This document shows positions 15,074-18,950 of a stretch of DNA of 18,950 nt, in pieces. The position numbers and the translations under genes were made by a program. How positions within the stretch are numbered: the first letter of the stretch is position 1; the number at the start of each line of letters is the position of its first letter. Origin of the DNA: Candidatus Iainarchaeum sp. (GTDB lineage Archaea; Iainarchaeota; Iainarchaeia; JAGGVJ01); contig JAGGVJ010000043.1 in assembly GCA_021158055.1 (NCBI GenBank), positions 1-18,950 of the forward strand, read 5' to 3'. The notes under the pieces are model-generated. The model saw only the letters and a program-made list of their open reading frames with translations. It searched no databases and had not been told where the DNA came from.

Positions 15074-15093
15074 ATATAATCAACATTATATAG

Positions 15094-15102
15094 TTATATA
15101 AT
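15094..15102 (-). promoter_or_regulatory. TATA box of the DUF234-type ATPase (leaderless)
   Basis: ATTATATAA on the minus strand is centred about 25 bp before the ATG at 15073. The surrounding 50 bp is almost pure A/T, so the exact box is uncertain. Confidence 0.5.
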
Positions 15103-15142
15103 GTAAATTATATAAACATTTCGATACTACAAAAAAACCCAA

Positions 15143-15760
15143 TCACTCCCCCTTATAACCAACCGACTCCATAAACCCGACAAGATCCTTCCCGTGAACA
15201 TCAAAATCAAAAACCTTATTGACATTCTTGTTAAGCTGATCAATAAAATCAAAAAACCCTTCATCGCCCCAGACCTCAAGCTCAAGCAAACCACACATTT
15301 TACCCAGCTTCTCCTTTGCAGCAGAAATCTCAACCTCATTTTCAACAACAACTTCAAGCTCGAAATAAAACCCATAACCCGGAATCTCAACCAAAGCAAA
15401 AACAACACCGTCAAACTCAAAATTTTCCATGAACCTGAAAGCAGACATCCCCCTCTTATAACCCAAAGCAGCATACGCTTCAACAACATTCAAAAACCCA
15501 CCTTTCTCTGCCCGCACCAAAATCTCCTTTCTTTCATCACAAGCGCCCCAGCCACCCACCTTAATGACCATCTCAGGCACGCCGTCAGTAACCCTGGCGC
15601 GAACATCCGTCTTCCTCTCCCGAATACCCTCGCAAAACGTCGAATAATCAATCAAAAACCTACTCTTCCTGCCCAAAAACCTGCCCTTGTCAAGCAAAAA
15701 ACGCTTCAACTCAACATACTTCCTATCAGAAATCGGGCCCCGAAACTCCACTTCAAACAC
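15143..15760 (-). CDS. CYTH-domain protein (CyaB/thiamine triphosphatase-like)
   Basis: I place the start at GTG 15760, behind GAGGTG (15768-15773), so the product begins VFEVEFRG, the usual place for the CYTH signature ExExK; an upstream GTG at 15769 would overlap that site. The 205-residue protein continues with the tunnel-lining pattern: RARVTDG (near 57-63), MVIKVGGW, ERKEI, LGYKRGMSAFRF and VFALVEIPGYGFYFELEVVV. CYTH enzymes bind inorganic triphosphate-type substrates inside a beta barrel with a divalent metal; family members are triphosphatases or class IV adenylyl cyclases. Here the Lys of ExExK is Arg, so activity cannot be assumed. The actual substrate is unknown. Confidence 0.85.
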   Translation of the reverse strand: MFEVEFRGPISDRKYVELKRFLLDKGRFLGRKSRFLIDYSTFCEGIRERKTDVRARVTDGVPEMVIKVGGWGACDERKEILVRAEKGGFLNVVEAYAALGYKRGMSAFRFMENFEFDGVVFALVEIPGYGFYFELEVVVENEVEISAAKEKLGKMCGLLELEVWGDEGFFDFIDQLNKNVNKVFDFDVHGKDLVGFMESVGYKGE

Positions 15761-16151
15761 ACGCAACACCTCAAAAAACCAACAAATCTAAAAAACCACC
15801 CTTACAACATTACAACAAAGGCAAAACAAAGTAATAAACCCTTTTAATTTTGCGCTTGGTTGCGATTATAAAGCTTTTAACCTCTAAAAAATAAGGGTTT
15901 TTTAAAAAATATAGAAAAACTTTGTTTCTGAAAGAAATAAAGTATTTCCATTAAAGCATTTTGTAAAAGCAAGTGCAACACCATTTTAAAGCTAAAAACC
16001 ACCACCCTGAAAGCCAAATAAAAACATATCTTTTTTGCAAAGGTTTTTAAATGTTAAATGCAGTATAGTAAATCCAAAGATTGTATCTTTTTTGCAAAAG
16101 ATTGATCCAACACAATAAAGCCACAAGAAAAGCAATTAGAAGGTGATGAAA
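15761..16151. other. Promoter-bearing gap with repeats
   Basis: Holds the promoter of the CYTH gene (GTTTATTAC near 15830-15839, minus strand, is a candidate TATA box), one long palindromic repeat (15911-15954) and a 15-bp direct repeat TATCTTTTTTGCAAA at 16027-16041 and 16084-16098. GTTTTTAAATG near 16043-16053 may be the TATA element for the small gene at 16152. Confidence 0.5.
15911..15954. repeat. Dispersed palindromic repeat, copy 1
   Basis: GAAAAACTTTGTTTCT followed closely by AGAAATAAAGTATTTCC, which is nearly its reverse complement, then ATTAA. Copy 1 of a five-member family (others at 16361, 16487, 16727 and 18632). Confidence 0.8.
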
Positions 16152-16388
16152 ATGAGCGATATAGAACTGGTTTTCAGGATATTTGGCATCGGTATTGTTC
16201 TTTTTTGCATTTCTTTCCTAGTGCTGGGAATCATGGTTTCATCAGCAATAAACGAAAAACTAACCAACACAATCAACTCACCGATTGATTCAATTATCAA
16301 CACCGCATTAATCACAGAAGAATTTTCAAATTTAAAAAACACACATAGCACAATAGAATTAGAAAAAGATTATTTCCAAAAGAAATAA
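16152..16388 (+). CDS. Small single-pass membrane protein
   Basis: Start chosen at ATG 16152, because AAGGTGAT (16140-16147) is a good ribosome binding site 4 nt upstream; earlier GTG/ATG codons at 16143 and 16146 overlap it. The 78-residue protein begins MSDIELVFRIFGIGIVLFCI and has one membrane segment (about 8-33), followed by a Ser/Thr/Asn-rich part and a charged tail ending EKDYFQKK. No family recognised. The stop codon lies inside palindromic repeat copy 2, so the repeat provides the last codons. Confidence 0.65.
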   Translation: MSDIELVFRIFGIGIVLFCISFLVLGIMVSSAINEKLTNTINSPIDSIINTALITEEFSNLKNTHSTIELEKDYFQKK

Positions 16389-16400
16389 AGTTTTTCCATT
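16361..16400. repeat. Dispersed palindromic repeat, copy 2
   Basis: Arms GAAAAAGATTATTTCC (16362-16377) and AGAAATAAAGTTTTTCC (16381-16397), then ATT. It overlaps the 3' end and stop codon of the 78-residue gene. Confidence 0.75.
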
Positions 16401-16486
16401 GAGAACCGGGCCAAAAAACAAGATCTCAAATAAGCTGCAATAAACTGAATTTGAAAGCACAGCAACTGGCTGCAAGGACCGTTCAA

Positions 16487-16530
16487 ATAAAAAGAAATAA
16501 ACTATTTCTTATAGAAACAAAGTTTTTCCC
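16487..16530. repeat. Dispersed palindromic repeat, copy 3
   Basis: AAGAAATA-AAC-TATTTCTT (16492-16510) is a perfect 8-bp palindrome, followed by AGAAACAAAGTTTTTCCC (16513-16530). Same architecture as the other copies, with more symmetrical arms. Confidence 0.75.
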
Positions 16531-16700
16531 TAAAACAATCTTTTGTTTTAGTCAAAAAAATAACGATTGTCAGGTCAAAATTGTGGTTCTAATCAAACAC
16601 ATCAACAAATTTATCACAATTTCTGCAACAACTAAAGTACAAATCACACCATAACAGCCCCCGCTTTGACTATGCCTATTGTATTCTGCAGCTGACACAA

Positions 16701-16721
16701 CCTGCCGGATCGCCAGGCAGG
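16701..16721. other. GC-rich hairpin
   Basis: CCTGCC and GGCAGG form a 6-bp stem, extended by GG/CC around ATCG with one bulged A. It stands out from AT-rich surroundings and is followed within 10 bp by palindromic copy 4. Confidence 0.6.
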
Positions 16722-16726
16722 CAAAA

Positions 16727-16768
16727 GGAAAAAGTGTGTTTCCTTAAGAAATAAAGTTTTTCCATTAA
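16727..16768. repeat. Dispersed palindromic repeat, copy 4
   Basis: Arms GGAAAAAGTGTGTTTCCTT (16728-16746) and AAGAAATAAAGTTTTTCC (16746-16763), then ATTAA. The tail ATTAAGCATTTT also follows copy 1 in nearly the same form. Confidence 0.8.
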
Positions 16769-16876
16769 GCATTTTTTGACACCCCGCAACACCAAAATTA
16801 AACAAGAAAATTCAAAAATGCTTTAGTTTGCCTTATCTGAACCGAATAGGAGAGGGGTAATTGGATAAATTTGTGG

Positions 16877-16918
16877 TTTTTGAAGGGTTTTTTGTTGATC
16901 TTTTTTGAAGGGTTTTTT
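16877..16918. repeat. T-rich direct repeat
   Basis: TTTTTGAAGGGTTTTTT occurs at 16877-16893 and 16902-16918, 25 bp apart. Its T-runs could act as plus-strand termination signals. Confidence 0.7.
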
Positions 16919-17041
16919 CGGAAATTTTTTGTGTTTCAATTTTTCCCTGGAATTTTGCTTTGTTTTTTGAAAATTTTCAGTATTTTTTCAGGCTCAAAAA
17001 ATAACCCTATTCATATCAAAGTCATATAACTACTATTTTAC

Positions 17042-17262
17042 TATATCAGATTAATGTGTAGTATTTTTTGAGTTGTTTGCGGGAAAAATGTGCTTGTTAT
17101 ATCGAACTAATGTGATGAAAGTATTCTTTGCAGCGGAACCTTGCCTAAATGGGTTGGATAGAGTATTTTAGGGGGAAAATGGGTTAATTCTTATGTTTAC
17201 ATATCGGATTGATGTGAATGGGGTTTTTAGGGGGTTTTGGTGGAACATAGCGGATTGATATA
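17042..17262. repeat. Four copies of a degenerate 17-bp motif
   Basis: The motif YATATCRGATTRATGTG occurs at 17042-17058, 17098-17114, 17200-17216 and, more decayed, 17246-17262. All are in the same direction, with start-to-start distances of 56, 102 and 46 bp, and are separated by G/T-rich sequence (GTATTTT, GGGGTTTTTAGGGGG). Confidence 0.7.
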
Positions 17263-17340
17263 ATTAGTTACAATCTTCATTTGTAAATCTGAAAAAATAA
17301 ACTAATTAGTATGTCAAACAAATTTAAAAAAATGATTTTT

Positions 17341-18585
17341 TTAATAATTTTTCGCCGGGGGTGTTGTTTTTCCTTCAACAAACAAACCATTTGGCAAAGT
17401 TAATTTAAAAGTGTGACTATTATAATAATCAGAAACTATATGAGAAACTATATGAGAATCTCTACATCTGCTTGTTTTTTTTGTAAAATCAAAAATTAAT
17501 TCTTCACTATTACCTGGATTAATAATATTACCCATAACTTCAAAACAAAGCCTTCCACCCAAATAAAATTTATAAAAACCAGACTTAATACTATCTTGAC
17601 TATTATTTCTTATTAAAATACTTATATAATCAACTTTCAGACTTGTATTAACCAATTTTGAGGAAGGATCCATAACAGCATTAGTATTTCCCACATCTAT
17701 TTTAATGGGCATAAAGGCCGGACAATCTGGTTTACAATTAAGTCTATTTTCTTCTAAATCACAAACACCATCACCACATTTATCAATACATAAGCATTTT
17801 AACTCACTGAATTTTTGATTTTCCTCACAATTTGGAACTGATACGGGATACTCTTTACAACAACCTTCAATATATTCCACATTACAAATATAATCATCTG
17901 TTTTATCACAAACATCTTTACTACATCTATTATTATCATTACAATCGCGATTAGATAGGCACATTATCTGTTTTTTTCCACCACAAACATCAGTTAAATC
18001 TTTGCTATAACCATCAATGTTTGACAACATAAACAACACAATTATTCTTACATCTAAATCTGCAAACTCACTAACTATATTTTGATAACTTCCTTGTAGC
18101 GACCGTTTAACCAGTTTAGATACAGAAAAATTACTTTTTAAAACCACATTGTCTAGTTGTTTTATGTTTTCAATAAAGCCATTTTTCTCTATAATTTCTT
18201 CTTTTTCAACATCAACCACTACTTTATAATCAAAAATATCCTTCCAACTAGTTCCACTGAATTTTACAAAATCATTCATTATGCCAAGTGGTTGAGACTG
18301 CCCAAAATACCCATTTTTATCAACAAGATCATATAACTTACCTTCAGAAACATCAAAATCATAATAAACAACATATGTGGAAACAGTTATCTTTTCAACT
18401 TTTTTATCCAAGTTTATTACAAAAATATTTGGGCAGTTTTTTTCAATTTCCTTGAAAGCAACTAAACTTTTAATTACTCCCAAGTCAGAATCAGCGATAT
18501 CAATTGCTTTTTGTGAGTTTTCATCATTTATACAACCAGCAAAAAAAATAAATAAAATGATTAACAAAGGAAGTATTTTTGACAT
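17341..18585 (-). CDS. Cysteine-rich lipoprotein
   Basis: The 414-residue protein starts MSKILPLLIILFIFFAGC: a short signal peptide ending in a lipobox, with Cys18 as the likely lipidated residue, so it should be anchored at the outer face of the membrane. Residues 19-200 form an uncharacterised domain. Residues 201-288 contain 15 cysteines, including CLSNRDCNDNNRCSKDVC and CGDGVCDLEE...NCKPDC; both resemble short disulfide-rich Cys/Asp repeats found in extracellular proteins. The final part (about 290-400) looks like a beta-sandwich (ISILIRNNSQ, FKLTLPNG). An in-frame 12-bp duplication (17431-17454) gives HIVSHIVS at 378-385. Function unknown; surface binding or cell contact is inferred. Confidence 0.8.
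   Translation of the reverse strand: MSKILPLLIILFIFFAGCINDENSQKAIDIADSDLGVIKSLVAFKEIEKNCPNIFVINLDKKVEKITVSTYVVYYDFDVSEGKLYDLVDKNGYFGQSQPLGIMNDFVKFSGTSWKDIFDYKVVVDVEKEEIIEKNGFIENIKQLDNVVLKSNFSVSKLVKRSLQGSYQNIVSEFADLDVRIIVLFMLSNIDGYSKDLTDVCGGKKQIMCLSNRDCNDNNRCSKDVCDKTDDYICNVEYIEGCCKEYPVSVPNCEENQKFSELKCLCIDKCGDGVCDLEENRLNCKPDCPAFMPIKIDVGNTNAVMDPSSKLVNTSLKVDYISILIRNNSQDSIKSGFYKFYLGGRLCFEVMGNIINPGNSEELIFDFTKKTSRCRDSHIVSHIVSDYYNSHTFKLTLPNGLFVEGKTTPPAKNY
17431..17454. repeat. 12-bp in-frame tandem duplication in the lipoprotein gene
   Basis: AGAAACTATATG occurs at 17431-17442 and 17443-17454, doubling four residues (HIVS) without shifting the frame. Confidence 0.9.
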
Positions 18586-18607
18586 GCAATACTATTACAT
18601 TAACACA

Positions 18608-18615
18608 TTTAAAAA
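18608..18615 (-). promoter_or_regulatory. TATA box of the lipoprotein gene (leaderless)
   Basis: TTTTTAAA on the minus strand is centred about 26 bp before the ATG at 18585, with no ribosome binding site between. Confidence 0.55.
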
Positions 18616-18631
18616 TTTAGCTAAGCACAAT

Positions 18632-18672
18632 AGAAAAACTTTCTTTCCTAAAGAAAAATATTATTTCCATTA
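18632..18672. repeat. Dispersed palindromic repeat, copy 5
   Basis: Arms GAAAAACTTTCTTTCC (18633-18648) and AAGAAAAATATTATTTCC (18651-18668), then ATTAA. It lies between the promoter of the lipoprotein gene and the stop codon of the gene upstream of it. Confidence 0.75.
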
Positions 18673-18695
18673 AATAACTCAAACAATAAACAAAT

Positions 18696-18950
18696 TCATA
18701 TTTCAGGTAGAACATACTTTAAATAAATTTTTTCTTTTGCTTCATACTTCCCATCTTTAGTTCTAACCACAACTTCAACAAAACAGTCGTTTTCAATAAT
18801 TTTTTGTTTACTAATTGATGGCATTCTTAAGAGATATCTTTTTACCCCATTAGGTTTCAAAATAGTAATGTTTTTATCATAGTCTAAACTAAATCCCACC
18901 AATGAATTATCACCAGATTTTTTTTCTTTTTCAGAAACAATACTGTATTC
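18696..18950 (-). CDS. C-terminal part of an unrecognised protein (runs off right edge)
   Basis: The frame is open from the right window edge to the stop at 18696 (84 codons), with no upstream stop, so the true start lies outside the window; an internal TTG at 18902 need not be used. The visible end begins EYSIVSEKEKKSGDNSLVGF and alternates short strands (NITILKPNGVKRYLLRM, CFVEVVVRTKDGKYEAKEKI), resembling the last strands of an extracytoplasmic beta-sandwich, like the tail of the lipoprotein next to it. It is in the same direction as the lipoprotein gene, with a 110-bp gap holding palindromic copy 5. Confidence 0.6.
   Translation of the reverse strand, partial: EYSIVSEKEKKSGDNSLVGFSLDYDKNITILKPNGVKRYLLRMPSISKQKIIENDCFVEVVVRTKDGKYEAKEKIYLKYVLPEI

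Larger units (their letters stand above)
16401..17340. other. About 940 bp without a supportable gene
   Basis: Besides palindromic repeats 3 and 4, a GC-rich hairpin, a T-rich direct repeat and four copies of a degenerate motif (each listed separately), I see no gene. A 67-codon frame at 16451-16654 has no ribosome binding site and runs through palindromic copy 3. Confidence 0.6.

Noticed and set aside
15127-15847. Long frames overlapping the CYTH gene on both strands
   Set aside because: Compositional shadows; the CYTH signature and ribosome binding site support the frame ending at 15143.
16451-16654. 67-codon plus-strand frame
   Set aside because: It runs through a palindromic repeat copy, has no ribosome binding site and resembles no protein family.

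Overview
The window looks archaeal. Start codons are preceded either by TATA-like boxes about 26 nt upstream, which implies leaderless transcripts (serS at 10656, the ATPase genes at 12177 and 15073, the lipoprotein gene at 18585), or by GGTG/GGTGAT-type ribosome binding sites. TTG and GTG starts are common. Gene content (a CpaF/VirB11-like secretion ATPase, a DUF234-type archaeal ATPase, a CYTH protein, many small single-pass membrane proteins, a half-size MFS protein) fits a small-genome, DPANN-like archaeon. That lineage is an inference from style; no rRNA or tRNA is present to test it.

Region 1 (1-3297) is AT-rich and accessory. It holds the start of a secreted beta-sandwich-type protein (minus strand, running off the left edge), a hicB antitoxin gene followed by a truncated hicA lacking its catalytic histidine, and an IS200/IS605-like element carrying only tnpB (about 1622-2892). 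The ends of this element can be placed because an uninterrupted copy of its target sequence lies at 665-766. The tnpB start is disrupted by a 32-bp tandem duplication.

Region 2 (3298-11936) is the housekeeping core: an 827-residue phosphohexomutase-like enzyme, a polytopic membrane protein, a type II/IV secretion ATPase behind a strong RNA hairpin, a six-helix MFS protein, a 56-residue protein, a duplicated Cys-module protein, a membrane-anchored Cys protein and seryl-tRNA synthetase.

Region 3 (11990-15120) is AT-rich. It contains a 34-bp direct-repeat array directly upstream of a promoter, then two convergent AAA+ ATPases that overlap by 4 bp at their stop codons. Both end in a PD-(D/E)xK nuclease-like domain. 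This is the best candidate for an uncharacterised defence-type or mobile module.

Region 4 (15143-18950) has a CYTH-domain protein, a 78-residue membrane protein, about 950 bp without a gene, a cysteine-rich lipoprotein and a partial gene. Five copies of an approximately 40-bp imperfect palindrome are scattered through its noncoding gaps and gene ends, and a second degenerate motif recurs four times at 17042-17262. Short perfect or near-perfect tandem duplications (12 to 34 bp) recur across the whole window.
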